Source: Roseiarcus sp963794655 (GTDB taxonomy: Bacteria > Pseudomonadota > Alphaproteobacteria > Rhizobiales > Beijerinckiaceae). From it: 64,000 bases of DNA. Shown one piece after another: positions 1-9,264 of the stretch (position 1 is its first letter; the number at the start of each line of letters is the position of its first letter). The position numbers were made by a program, and so were the translations under genes. The stretch lies in contig CAWCEV010000002.1 of assembly GCA_963794655.1 (NCBI GenBank), positions 124,001-188,000 of the forward strand. Direction: 5' to 3'. The notes below the pieces were generated by a model, which was not told where the DNA came from, ran no database searches, and worked only from the letters and a program-made list of their open reading frames with translations.

Positions 1-153
1 GCCGTCTGCGGCCTCATCGTAAATCGAGACCAAACTCCAAGCGCCGACGAGCTTGTCTTTCGCCGACTTCGCTTGAGCCATTCCTCGGGCGGGGAGGGCC
101 GTCAGGCCAAAAATTGCTGTTGCGGAAACGGTCAAGATTTCGCGTCGATCCAT
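1..153 (-). CDS. Lipocalin-like secreted protein, 5' part only
   Basis: Only the first 51 codons are in the window; the gene runs off the left edge. The ATG at 153 follows a good ribosome site (GGAGG, 8-9 bases upstream). The protein opens with a twin-arginine-type leader (MDRREIL, then a hydrophobic stretch ending near ARGMAQA). After it comes KLVGAWSLVSIYDE, which resembles the opening strand of lipocalin-like domains found in many small exported bacterial proteins. The export prediction is from the sequence; the family assignment is inferred from that short stretch. Function is unknown. Confidence 0.6.
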   Translation of the reverse strand, partial: MDRREILTVSATAIFGLTALPARGMAQAKSAKDKLVGAWSLVSIYDEAADG

Positions 154-701
154 GTTCGCGTCCTCCAATATTATTGTTGTCTTTTAATACGCCGAGCGTA
201 GGCGTCGGCTTCCCACTTGATAGCGGATTAATTTACAGGCGCAAAGGCGTTTACGTAGTGCTGTCGGCGAATGTGTCGGGCCCGAACGAGGCCGGCCGAG
301 GCGTTGGTCCGGGTAAGCCCGCGAGAAGCGGTTAACTTTTTCTTCCGGATATGGACGCAAGAGCTCGCATGGCGTCTGAATATCGGTCCAGAACGCGATA
401 TTATTGTTGAAAATGTCGACGAGGAGTCTGCCGTCTTCTCAGCGCGGGCGAGAAGGCTGTACAGCGCCCCGTTCGATATTTGCGATCGGTCGTTGCGCGC
501 GGGTGCGCGCTCCCCTTGGCAATGAGTTGGTGTCCTGGATCAGTCGAAGGGCGTCCTGACCGTCTATGCTGAGAGACGAGTGACAGGCGTTCGGCCTCGT
601 CGTTCCGGCCGCACAGAGGTAGCAAGATTTCCGCTTGCGCTCTCACAAATGTTCTGCAAATGTTCTTGCTTCAACAAGCCCAAGTGGGGGGCGGAAAATG
701 G
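154..701. other. Intergenic region, no gene recognised
   Basis: About 550 bases separate the divergent lipocalin-like gene and comM. An AT-rich patch at about 165-195 probably holds the promoter of the left gene. Short open frames here have no recognisable protein features, and I see no RNA gene. Confidence 0.5.
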
Positions 702-2237
702 GTGGCGCGCGTATCGACGGTGGCGTTCGAGGGCGTCGAGGCCCGTCCGGTCGACGTCCAAGTGCATATCGCCGGGGGCGCAGTCGCCTTCACCATCGTA
801 GGCCTTGGCGACAAGGCGGTCGCCGAATCGCGAGAGCGGGTGCGCTCGGCGCTGATCGCGTCCGGACTCGCCCTTCCAGCCAAGCGCATTACCGTGAACC
901 TCGCGCCGGCCGATATGCCGAAGGAGGGGAGCCACTATGACTTGCCGATCGCGCTCGCGGTCATGGCGGCGATCGGAGCCGTCCCGCCTGATGCGCTAGA
1001 GGGCTTCGCCGTGATCGGGGAGCTTGCGCTCGATGGGACGATCAGCGCCGTCGCCGGAGTCCTGCCTGCAGCGATCGCCGCCAATGCCGCGGGCAAGGGC
1101 CTGATCTGTCCGGCGCCCTGCGGCCCGGAGGCGGCGTGGGCCTCGGCCGACCTCGACATTCTCGCCCCCCGCTCGCTGATCCAGCTCGCGAACCACTTTA
1201 AGGGGACCCAAGTCCTGTCGCGCCCGGAGCCGGCGTTGCGCGCGTCGGCCGGGCCGCAGCCGGACTTGCGCGACATCAAGGGCCAGGAGAGCGCCAAGCG
1301 CGCGCTCGAAGTTGCGGCCGCCGGGGGCCACAATCTCCTGATGAGCGGCGCGCCGGGTGCGGGAAAATCCATGCTCGCCCAGCGCCTCCCGTCGATCCTG
1401 CCCCCGCTCACCCCGAGAGAACTTCTCGAAGTGTCGATGATCCATTCGGTCGCCGGGATTCTCGCGGGCGGCGCGCTGACCGACCGGCGGCCGTTCCGCA
1501 GCCCCCATCATTCCGCCTCGATGCCGGCGCTGGTCGGGGGCGGCGCGCACGCGAGGCCGGGCGAGATCTCGCTCGCCCATAACGGCGTGCTCTTTCTCGA
1601 CGAATTGCCGGAGTTCCAGCCCCAGGTCCTCGACAGCCTGCGGCAGCCGATCGAAACCGGCGAAGTGGCGATTGCGCGCGCCAACCATCGCGTCGTCTAT
1701 CCGGCGCGGTTCCAGTTGATCGCGGCGATGAACCCTTGCCGCTGCGGCTCGGCCAACGAGCCGGGCTACGCTTGCAAGCGGGCGCCAAACGAACGCTGCG
1801 TGGCGCAATATCTTGGCCGCCTTTCGGGGCCGCTCCTGGACCGCTTCGATCTCGTTGTGGACGTGCCGTCAGTTTCGGCGGCCGACCTCATGGCTCCGGC
1901 GGCTCGCGAGGGCTCGCTTGAAGTCGCCACGCGAGTCGGCGCGGCGCGCAAGATTCAGCTCGCCCGTTATGCCGAGCTTGGCCTCGAGAGCGTCGTCTGC
2001 AATGCCGGCGCGCCAGCGAGTATCGTCGAGGAGGTTGCGGAAATGGATGGGCCGGGTTTGGCGCTTCTGCGGGACGCCGCCGATCGGCTTCGCCTTTCCG
2101 CGCGGGGCTATCATCGCGTGCTCAAGCTTGCTCGCACGCTTGCCGATCTCGATGGCGGCGGACCGACCCGCCGGGCCCACCTCGCCGAGGCGCTTTCCTA
2201 CCGCGGCGCTCCCGATCGCGCCGCGGCCGCGGCCTAA
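702..2237 (+). CDS. comM: YifB/ComM family Mg-chelatase-like AAA+ ATPase
   Basis: This is a 511-residue protein of the ComM (YifB) family, hexameric DNA-branch-migration helicases that help integrate incoming DNA during transformation in naturally competent species. The order is typical: an N-terminal Lon-protease-like fold (VARVSTVAFEGVEARPVDV, then a KRITVNLAPADMPKEGSHYD segment), a Walker A motif in SGAPGAGKSMLAQRLP around residue 228, Walker B LFLDELPEF, and a C-terminal Mg-chelatase lid (LSARGYHRVLKLARTLAD). I chose the GTG at 702 because family members begin (M/V)VARVSTVAFEG; an in-frame ATG at 660 would add 14 unrelated residues. Length matches the family. The gene stands alone. Whether this organism is transformable cannot be told from here. 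Confidence 0.9.
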   Translation: MARVSTVAFEGVEARPVDVQVHIAGGAVAFTIVGLGDKAVAESRERVRSALIASGLALPAKRITVNLAPADMPKEGSHYDLPIALAVMAAIGAVPPDALEGFAVIGELALDGTISAVAGVLPAAIAANAAGKGLICPAPCGPEAAWASADLDILAPRSLIQLANHFKGTQVLSRPEPALRASAGPQPDLRDIKGQESAKRALEVAAAGGHNLLMSGAPGAGKSMLAQRLPSILPPLTPRELLEVSMIHSVAGILAGGALTDRRPFRSPHHSASMPALVGGGAHARPGEISLAHNGVLFLDELPEFQPQVLDSLRQPIETGEVAIARANHRVVYPARFQLIAAMNPCRCGSANEPGYACKRAPNERCVAQYLGRLSGPLLDRFDLVVDVPSVSAADLMAPAAREGSLEVATRVGAARKIQLARYAELGLESVVCNAGAPASIVEEVAEMDGPGLALLRDAADRLRLSARGYHRVLKLARTLADLDGGGPTRRAHLAEALSYRGAPDRAAAAA

Positions 2238-2435
2238 GCCGCCGTCGCTAAGCCTTGATCTCGAGGAGTTCTCCCGTCCCCGGCGCGCCGACCGTGCTGC
2301 TGCCGCTGGGTGAGCCAGCAGAATAGGGGCAAATGCCGACAATTCGCTCCAATTGGGCAAAGAATTCTCAACCGCCGCCTGAAACGATGGAACCGGAAGC
2401 CGATCGGCGCGGGGCCGGGCGAAGCGGGATATTTC

Positions 2436-4209
2436 ATGGATTTGGGCGCCGGTTTGGCTGATTTCGCCGTTCGCGCGCTGAGCCTTCCGGCCGGCGCGGT
2501 CATCGCGCTCGCGGTTGCGCTTGCGGCTGCGGTGGCCCGCGGCCGGCGGCAGGCGGAACAGCGGGCGTCCCTCGTCGCCGCCGAGAACGAAGGCCTGCGC
2601 GACGAGCTGTGGCGGCTGAAGGAAGCCGCAGCCGGGCGCGATAAAGCCGAGGCGGCAAACGAGGCGAAATCGCGTTTCCTGGCGACGATGAGCCACGAGA
2701 TCCGGACCCCGATCAGCGGCATCCTCGGTATGGCCGACCTCCTGCGCGAGGCCGCGCTCGATCCCGAAAATGCGAGCTATGTCGAGGCGATACGCAGTTC
2801 GGGCGGTGCGCTGATCGCGCTGATTGACGAGATCCTCGATCTCTCAAAGATCGAGGCAGGCCATTTCGATCTCCTCGTCGAGACGGTCGATCTGCGGAAG
2901 CTAGTCGAAGGCGTGGTGGAATTGCTCGCGCCCCGAGCCCAGAGCAAAGGCATCGAGATAGCTGTTTCTTTCAGCGCCGCGGCGCCGCGCCTCGTGCGCG
3001 CGGACGGCCTGCGCCTCCGCCAGGTTCTCACCAATCTCGCCGGAAACGCGGTCAAATTCACCGATCAGGGCGGCGTCTGCGTCGCGGTCGAGCGCGGGAA
3101 GGGGGGCGTGACGCGATTCTCAGTCATCGACACGGGGCCCGGCGTCCCGGCCGATCGGCGTGCGGCGATTTTCGACAGTTTCGAGCAGGGGGACGGATCG
3201 CACGCCCGCCGCTTCGAAGGCGCGGGACTCGGGCTCACGATCTCTCGCGAACTGGTTCGCCTGATGGGTGGCGAACTGAAGCTCGTCGACAATCCGGAGG
3301 GAGGGTCGATCTTCGCCTTCGCCGTCAGCCTGCCCGAAAGCGCCGCGGTCGAGCCGGCCGACGCGGTTGAGGCGAGGACGCAGAGCCTCGAGGGCTCGCG
3401 CGCCCTTATCATAGCCCATTCGCCGTTCGAGGCGCCGGCGATTGGAGAGCGGCTCGTGGAGGCGGGCGTCAGCGTCGAACGCGCCGAAGGACTGAGCCCC
3501 GGTCTCAAGGCGCTGAGCCGCGTTCCGGCGCCGGATCTCGTCATCGTCGATTGCGCTCTCGGGCCTGAGGCGACCAATCGCCTGGCGCAGGCCGCGCGCG
3601 CAGCCGGCGTCAAGCGCAGCCTGCTCCTGTTCTCGCCATTCGAGCGGCGGGCTTTCGGGCAGACGGCGCTTAAGGGCTTTGACGGCTGGCTGGTAAAGCC
3701 GGTCCGGGCGCAATCGCTGTTCGAACGCGCGGTCTGGGAGCAGGCGCCGGCCAAGACCCCTCCGTCGCGCTCAGCGCCAGCGCGACGCGCGCTCATTGCA
3801 GAGGACAACGATATCAACGCCCTTATCGCGCAGAAGGCTTTGCGCCGGTTGGGCTTCGAGGTCGCGCGCGCGACGGACGGCGAGGAGGCGGTGCGCCTCG
3901 CCTCGCCATCATCGCCGCTCGAATCGCGCCCGTTCGACGTTATCTTGATGGACCTTAAAATGCCCGGTCTCGACGGCTACGAGGCGACTCGGCGCCTGCG
4001 TCGAACTCGAGGCCGACTGCGGCTGGTCGCCGACGCCGATCGTGGCGCTGACCGCCAATGCGCTCGATGAAAGCCGGCGCTCCTGCATGGCGGCGGGATT
4101 CGACGCCTTCCTGGTCAAGCCGGTGGACTTCCGCGCCCTGGCGCGGACATTGGAGCAGGTTTGCGCCGCCGGCGGCGCGCCGTGGCGCGAGCGGCTGCGG
4201 GCGTCGTGA
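2436..4209 (+). CDS. Hybrid sensor histidine kinase/response regulator, frameshifted in the last receiver domain
   Basis: The reading frame encodes an N-terminal membrane segment (about residues 12-35), a short coiled coil, a HisKA domain with the H-box FLATMSHEIRTPISG, an HATPase domain (N-box LAGNAVKFTD, G1 DTGPGVP, G2 GAGLGLTISREL), a degenerate receiver-like domain and a receiver domain with phospho-acceptor Asp in VILMDLKMPGLDGYEA. The frame is lost near 3995 and would stop at 4070. A shift of one base there restores a normal receiver end (TPIVALTANAL, FLVKPVD with the conserved Lys) to the stop at 4207-4209. The start at 2436 is the first Met ahead of the membrane segment; a GTG at 2310 is possible but would add a non-typical leader. 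The signal sensed is unknown because no periplasmic sensor domain is visible. Confidence 0.8.
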
Positions 4210-4305
4210 GCCCGGATCTCCTCTCATGCGCCGTGCTCCCCCGAGCGAGTTTCCCTTCCATTTCAAATCGGCTAAGAGAGGCGACGGCTGTCCAAGCCGT
4301 CGATA

Positions 4306-4382
4306 GCGCCCGTAGCTCAGCTGGATAGAGCGTTGCCCTCCGAAGGCAGAGGCCACAGGTTCGAATCCTGTCGGGCGCGCCA
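4306..4382 (+). tRNA. tRNA-Arg (CCG)
   Basis: This is a 77-base cloverleaf. The acceptor arm GCGCCCG pairs with CGGGCGC, followed by G and an encoded CCA. The D-arm contains AGCTCAGCTGGATAGAGC, the anticodon loop is CTCCGAA with CCG at the anticodon position, and the T-arm holds GGTTCGAATCC. It reads CGG arginine codons. It lies between the hybrid kinase and cydA. Confidence 0.95.
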
Positions 4383-5183
4383 TTAAATTTCAATAAGTTA
4401 GGTCTTCATCGTCCTATTCTGGTCTGCGCCAACTCACCAAAAACTCACCAAAAGTTGGAGTACTGGATCGGGTTGCCGGCTCGAGAAGTGGGGGTCGCGC
4501 AGATGGAACCGCTGTTACGAAATGGTCGAATCGCCCGCCCGCGCCCTCCCTTGGGCGTGAAGACTTTCATTCTTCAGTATCTCGCCGCAGACGTAGGACC
4601 GCTGGCAGTGCGCGTGAATTGACCACCAAGTGCTGCGGCTCCGAGAGACCGCCGCCGGAGCGGGGCGTCTCCTTTGGGGCCGACCGCTCAGCGTTTGCGT
4701 GTTCGTAAGCCCGGCGGTCCCCTCTTTCCTACCGCCTCAGTCGTTGCCGATAGGAAGAAACGCGCCACAGAGCGGACTTACGGGCCACGAGTGGGTTGCG
4801 CCAATACCGGACAACCCCCACGGTCGAGGCTCGGCCCTTTTTGGCCGCGCCTTGCAATGCGCGGCCTCCTCCGTCACAGCCAAGTTCATCTCCCGATCTG
4901 GCGGCGGAGTGGACCTGCGCGTACAAGAGCCATGCCTCTTCGACTATACCGCCGATTATCTGATCGACACCGATGCATCGCGGCGGTGGCGTGCTCGCCC
5001 CCGAAATGCATCTGCAAGCCACGGCGGGCCTCAACGAAATTTCAGTCTTGCCAAAGTCTTACCATGTGCGCAGCCTCGGTCGCGATAAGACTGTGATCTG
5101 GCGAATTCCCGATGATAGTATCGGGCCGCTCGCGTGGGCGGAGCGTCAAGCGCCTCGGCGTTCGGAGGCAAAGGCGGGGCACA
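4383..5183. other. Gene-free region 3' of tRNA-Arg
   Basis: About 800 bases contain no convincing gene. Just after the tRNA lies a short tandem repeat (AACTCACCAAA twice, 4431-4452), bracketed by CCAACT and AGTTGG, which could fold into a small hairpin. Regions 3' of tRNA genes are common integration sites, but I see no integrase gene and no second copy of the tRNA 3' end in the window. The last part must hold the cydAB promoter. Confidence 0.45.
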
Positions 5184-6587
5184 ATGAGCTTGGACCCCCT
5201 TGTCTTGTCCCGGATCCAATTCGCTTGGGTCATCGGCTGGCATTTCCTGCTGCCGGCCTTCACGGTCGGCCTTGCCTCCTTCATCGCTGTCTTGGAAGGC
5301 CTCAATCTCTTCACTGGGAGGGAAATTTACCTCCGGATTTCCAGCTTTTGGATCAAGATTTTCGCGGTGTCCTTCGGCATGGGCGTCGTCTCGGGGATCG
5401 TCATGCCATTCCAGATAGGCACGAACTGGAGCCGTTACTCCGACGCCGCCGCCGATATCGTTGGGCCGCTGCTCGCGTACGAGGGCCTGGTCGCATTCTT
5501 CCTGGAAGCGGCGTTCCTTGGCGTGCTGCTGTTCGGACGTAAGCTTGTCCCGCCGTGGGCCCACTTCGTCGCAGCGCTGATGGTCGCCCTCGGCACGCTC
5601 TTTTCGACCTTCTGGATCCTCTCAACCAACAGTTGGATGCAGACGCCCGCCGGCTACGAGATCGTCGACGGCCGGTTCGTGCCGAAGGATTGGCTGCAGA
5701 TCATCTTCAACCCGTCTTTTCCTTATCGGCTCGCTCACGTCGTCGACGCGGTCTACATAACCACCGGCTTCGTAGTCGTCGGCGTGGCGGCCTCCTATCT
5801 GCGGCAAGTACGTTTCGTCGAGGAAGCGCGCACGATGCTGTCGATGACGCTGTGGCTCCTGACCGTACTGGTTCCGCTGCAGTTCTTGCTTGGCGACGCG
5901 CATGGCCTCAACACGCTCGAGCATCAGCCGGCGAAACTGGCGGCGATCGAGGCCATCTGGGACACGCATGGCCGCGATCCGCTCAATCTGTTTGCTATTC
6001 CCGACGAGAAGGCCGAGACGGACCGTTACGTCATCGCGATCCCTGACCTGGGCAGCCTTATTCTGACCCATGATCCCAACGGGGTGGTGCACGGCCTTAA
6101 GGATTGGCCCGCCAACGAGCGCCCATCGCCGGTGGCTGTTCCCTTCTTCGGGTTCCGGATCATGGTGGGGATAGCTGTCATCATGCTCGCGCTGGTCTTG
6201 GCGAGTTTATGGCAGCGTTGGCGGGGCGAGCTGTTCGACGCCGGCTGGTTCCTGTGGTGCTGCACGCTGGCCTCGCCACTCGGCTTCGTGGCCGTGCTGG
6301 CCGGCTGGGCGACCACCGAAGTGGGCCGTCAGCCGTGGACAGTCTATGGGCTCCTGCGTACCGCCGATTCCGTGTCTCCGTCCCTGACGGGCTTCGACGT
6401 TGCGGTTTCATTGGCCGGCTATTGCGTGGTTTACCTCGTCATGTTCCCCGCGGGTCTCGCGCTGATGATCAGAATCGTCCGACTCGGTCCTGCCGAGGAG
6501 GCGACCGAGCCCGAGCCGATCGAAAGCGGCCGGCCTGCGCAGCCGGTCCAGGCGCTCCGATCGACCGAAACGGGACAGCGACGATGA
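5184..6587 (+). CDS. cydA: Cytochrome bd (CIO-type) ubiquinol oxidase subunit I
   Basis: This is a 467-residue integral membrane subunit of a bd-type quinol oxidase, which reduces oxygen to water without pumping protons. Haem ligands are visible: His20 in IGWHFLLP (high-spin haem), His185 in YRLAHVVDAVY and Met327 in FGFRIMVG (haem b558). The acidic pair Glu100 and Glu108 and the signature GWATTEVGRQPW (374-385) are present. The quinol-binding loop is short, as in the cyanide-insensitive CioA branch. Start at ATG 5184 with AAGG just upstream. The stop overlaps the cydB start (ATGA), so the two are co-translated. No cydDC assembly genes or small CydX subunit were seen nearby. Confidence 0.95.
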   Translation: MSLDPLVLSRIQFAWVIGWHFLLPAFTVGLASFIAVLEGLNLFTGREIYLRISSFWIKIFAVSFGMGVVSGIVMPFQIGTNWSRYSDAAADIVGPLLAYEGLVAFFLEAAFLGVLLFGRKLVPPWAHFVAALMVALGTLFSTFWILSTNSWMQTPAGYEIVDGRFVPKDWLQIIFNPSFPYRLAHVVDAVYITTGFVVVGVAASYLRQVRFVEEARTMLSMTLWLLTVLVPLQFLLGDAHGLNTLEHQPAKLAAIEAIWDTHGRDPLNLFAIPDEKAETDRYVIAIPDLGSLILTHDPNGVVHGLKDWPANERPSPVAVPFFGFRIMVGIAVIMLALVLASLWQRWRGELFDAGWFLWCCTLASPLGFVAVLAGWATTEVGRQPWTVYGLLRTADSVSPSLTGFDVAVSLAGYCVVYLVMFPAGLALMIRIVRLGPAEEATEPEPIESGRPAQPVQALRSTETGQRR

Positions 6588-7597
6588 CTCAGCCCGTTAT
6601 TGATCTCGTGCCCGCATGGACGCTCGTCCTTGGCGTGGGCGTCTTTCTCTATGTGCTCCTGGACGGCTTCGATTTGGGCGTAGGGATTCTCTATGGATTC
6701 GCAGCCGACCGCGATTCGCGCAATCTGGTCATGAACTCGATCGCGCCGATTTGGGACGGCAACGAGACCTGGCTGGTGCTTGGCGGACTTGCGCTCATGG
6801 GGGCTTTCCCGCTCGCATTCGCGATCATCATACCAGCTGTCTATTTTCCGATCGCCATCATGCTGCTGGCGCTCATTTTCCGCGGCGTCGCGTTCGAGTT
6901 CCGCTACCGCGACGCCGAACATCGGACCTTCTGGGATCACGCCTTTAACTACGGTTCCATCATTGGCGCCTTCGCGCAGGGCATTGTGCTCGGCGCCTTC
7001 ATTCAGGGCTTCCAGACGGAAGGCCGCCATTTTGCAGGAGGCTCGTTCGACTGCTTCACGCCGTTTTCGCTGCTGACTGGCGTCGCCCTGGTCTTCGGCT
7101 ACAGCCTGCTCGGCGCGGGCTGGGTGATCTTGAAGACGGAAGGCCGGCTCCAGGATTGGGCGCGGGCGCTGGGGCGCTGGTCGCTGATCGGCGTTCTAAT
7201 CGGAATCGCGGCAGTGAGCCTGTGGACGCCGTGGGCGAAGCCGCAGATCGCCGAGCGGTGGTTCTCATGGCCTCATATCGTGATTTTCGCGCCGGTGCCG
7301 ATCGTCACTGTGCTGATCGCCTATTGGGAGTGGCGGTCGCTCAACAACCGCTCTGAGGCGGCGCCGTTCATCGGCGCGGTCTTATTGTTTGTCATGTCCT
7401 ACCTCGGCATCGCAATCAGCCTCTTTCCGCTGATCGTGCCCTACAAGTTCACTTTATGGGACGCCGCCTCCTCGCAGTCGACTCAGGCCTTCCTCCTTGT
7501 TGGCACCGTGTTCCTGCTGCCCATCATCCTCATGTACACCGGCTGGTCCTATTGGGTGTTTCGCGGCAAGGTCCGCGGCGACCTGGGCTATCACTGA
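6584..7597 (+). CDS. cydB: Cytochrome bd (CIO-type) ubiquinol oxidase subunit II
   Basis: This is the 337-residue second membrane subunit of the bd oxidase. It opens with the characteristic first helix LYVLLDGFDLGVGILYG and the following NSIAPIWDGNETWLVLGG segment, with further hydrophobic helices to the C-terminus (YTGWSYWVFRGKV). Its ATG overlaps the cydA stop by four bases. Length is normal for the family. High-affinity, cyanide-tolerant oxidases of this type usually serve under low oxygen or respiratory stress; that role is inferred from the family. Confidence 0.95.
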   Translation: MTQPVIDLVPAWTLVLGVGVFLYVLLDGFDLGVGILYGFAADRDSRNLVMNSIAPIWDGNETWLVLGGLALMGAFPLAFAIIIPAVYFPIAIMLLALIFRGVAFEFRYRDAEHRTFWDHAFNYGSIIGAFAQGIVLGAFIQGFQTEGRHFAGGSFDCFTPFSLLTGVALVFGYSLLGAGWVILKTEGRLQDWARALGRWSLIGVLIGIAAVSLWTPWAKPQIAERWFSWPHIVIFAPVPIVTVLIAYWEWRSLNNRSEAAPFIGAVLLFVMSYLGIAISLFPLIVPYKFTLWDAASSQSTQAFLLVGTVFLLPIILMYTGWSYWVFRGKVRGDLGYH

Positions 7598-7977
7598 AAA
7601 GGCGCGCCTGAAGCAGATGCGGCGCGGCGTGCAGCCCAAATGCGTCAACCACAACGGCTTGGCCAAACCAAGCTCTTTTCTCGGCCATTGTGAATGTCAG
7701 CTCAACAGGTGCCCCTTCCTCAACTCAAATCTGTTCGGCTTCATCGATGCCTACCAAGATCCGCTCCTGGGCGCTTTCCATCGGTTCATCGCTTCGAGCC
7801 TAAAGGTCGCGTTTGGGGTCGATATGGTGCGTTCCCCGAGCCATCGGCGAATGGCCACGGCGGACAACTCGAGTTGACGTGAAGCGGCCGTTGTCGATCA
7901 ACTATAGATCTCGGAATTGGGCCGGATTCCGGTATTCCACGCGTGCGCCGCAACGGCAAGGTTGCACAAGTGGGGTT
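7598..7977. other. Convergent intergenic region, nothing recognised
   Basis: These 380 bases lie between the 3' end of cydB and the 3' end of the cytochrome c gene on the other strand. No protein, RNA gene or clear terminator hairpin with a T-tract was seen, although a short palindrome (GGCGCGCC) sits right after the cydB stop. Confidence 0.4.
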
Positions 7978-9264
7978 CTAACGTCCGGTGGACGCCATGG
8001 CGGCGCGCGCGCGGGCTTGTTCGACCTGCCGCGGGTCGACGGGCGACGCAGAGGCGCCCCAAGAGTTGCGAATGTAGGTCAAGACCGCGCCGACCTGATC
8101 GTCGCTCAGCTTCCACGCGAATGACGGCATGCCCGGGCCGGTCGGCTCGTTGGCCGTCGCAACACTGCGTGCGCCTTCAATAAGGACGCGAGTGAGGCTC
8201 ACCGGATCGACGGAACGGACGTTCGGCGATCCAGCAAGCGAGGGGAAAAGATAGGGGACGCCTTTCCCGTCCATGCCGTGGCAAGCCGAACATTCGTCGG
8301 CATAGATGGCGCCTCCGGCGGTCATCGTCGGATCGGACGCGGAAACCGCCGCTGGCGAAGATGTCTGGCCGGGCAGATCTTTCAAATACGTAGCGATGGC
8401 TGTGAGGTCGCCGTCGGTCATCTGCGAGCTCGATAGCGTGATTTCCTCGCCCATGATTCCTGTCGAGGCGGTGGTCGCGTTATGGCCGTTCTTCAGATAG
8501 GCCACGATGTCGGCAACACTCCATCCGCCGAGACCCCGCTCGGTATCATTGGTGATGTTGGGCGCGAACCAACCCTGGAGCGCATTTCCCTGAAAAGTGC
8601 GCGCGCGATCGTCGCCGCCAAGCTGCGTTTTGGGCGTGTGGCAGGTGCCGCAGTGGCCTAGACCTTGGACAAGGTAGGCGCCGCGATTCCATTCCGCGGA
8701 TTTCGTCGGGTCCGGCTTGAATTCGCCGCTCTTGAAATAGAGCGCGTTCCAGGCCGCCATGCCCTCGCGAACGTCGAACGGGAAGGGCAGCTTGTTGGAG
8801 ACGACGGCGTTGCGAACCGGCTTCACCGTGTTGAGGTAAGCGCGAATGGCGAGAGCATCGCTCTCGGTCAGCTTGGTGTAGTAGGGATAGGGCATCGCCG
8901 GGTAGAGCAGCTGGCCGTTATGCCCCTTGCCCTCGCGCAGCGCGCGCACGAACGTTTCGTCGCTCCAGGCGGCGATCCCGGTGTCGGGGTCGGGCGTTAT
9001 ATTGGCCCCGACCACGACGCCGAATGGAGTTTCGATCGGCCGGCCGCCGGCGAAGGGCTGGCCTGAGCCGGGCACGGTGTGACAGCTCGAGCAGTCGCCG
9101 GCGATGGCGAGATACCGCCCCCGCTCGATCTGGCCGAAATTTTGCGGGTCCAGGCTCGTCCCGACCTTGTTCGTTTGCGCGGGCCCCGACGCAACGAGGC
9201 TCGACGCGAGGATCAACGAGGTGATCGCGGCCCCCGCGATCCGGCGCGCGAGCAGCTCACGCAT
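7978..9264 (-). CDS. Triheme cytochrome c subunit of a membrane dehydrogenase
   Basis: This is a 428-residue exported cytochrome with a signal peptide ending near SLVASGPAQ and three haem-binding CXXCH motifs (CSSCH, CGTCH, CSACH), each in its own cytochrome domain. This is the layout of the cytochrome subunit of alcohol, gluconate and sorbitol dehydrogenases, which passes electrons from the flavoprotein to the quinone pool. The start at ATG 9264 overlaps the stop of the upstream flavoprotein gene by eight bases. It is the last gene of a three-gene minus-strand operon. The substrate cannot be deduced from this subunit. Confidence 0.9.
   Translation of the reverse strand: MRELLARRIAGAAITSLILASSLVASGPAQTNKVGTSLDPQNFGQIERGRYLAIAGDCSSCHTVPGSGQPFAGGRPIETPFGVVVGANITPDPDTGIAAWSDETFVRALREGKGHNGQLLYPAMPYPYYTKLTESDALAIRAYLNTVKPVRNAVVSNKLPFPFDVREGMAAWNALYFKSGEFKPDPTKSAEWNRGAYLVQGLGHCGTCHTPKTQLGGDDRARTFQGNALQGWFAPNITNDTERGLGGWSVADIVAYLKNGHNATTASTGIMGEEITLSSSQMTDGDLTAIATYLKDLPGQTSSPAAVSASDPTMTAGGAIYADECSACHGMDGKGVPYLFPSLAGSPNVRSVDPVSLTRVLIEGARSVATANEPTGPGMPSFAWKLSDDQVGAVLTYIRNSWGASASPVDPRQVEQARARAAMASTGR

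Noticed and set aside
4630..5096. Two overlapping plus-strand frames of 140-152 codons before cydA
   Set aside because: Composition and translation are not protein-like and there is no ribosome site or family match.
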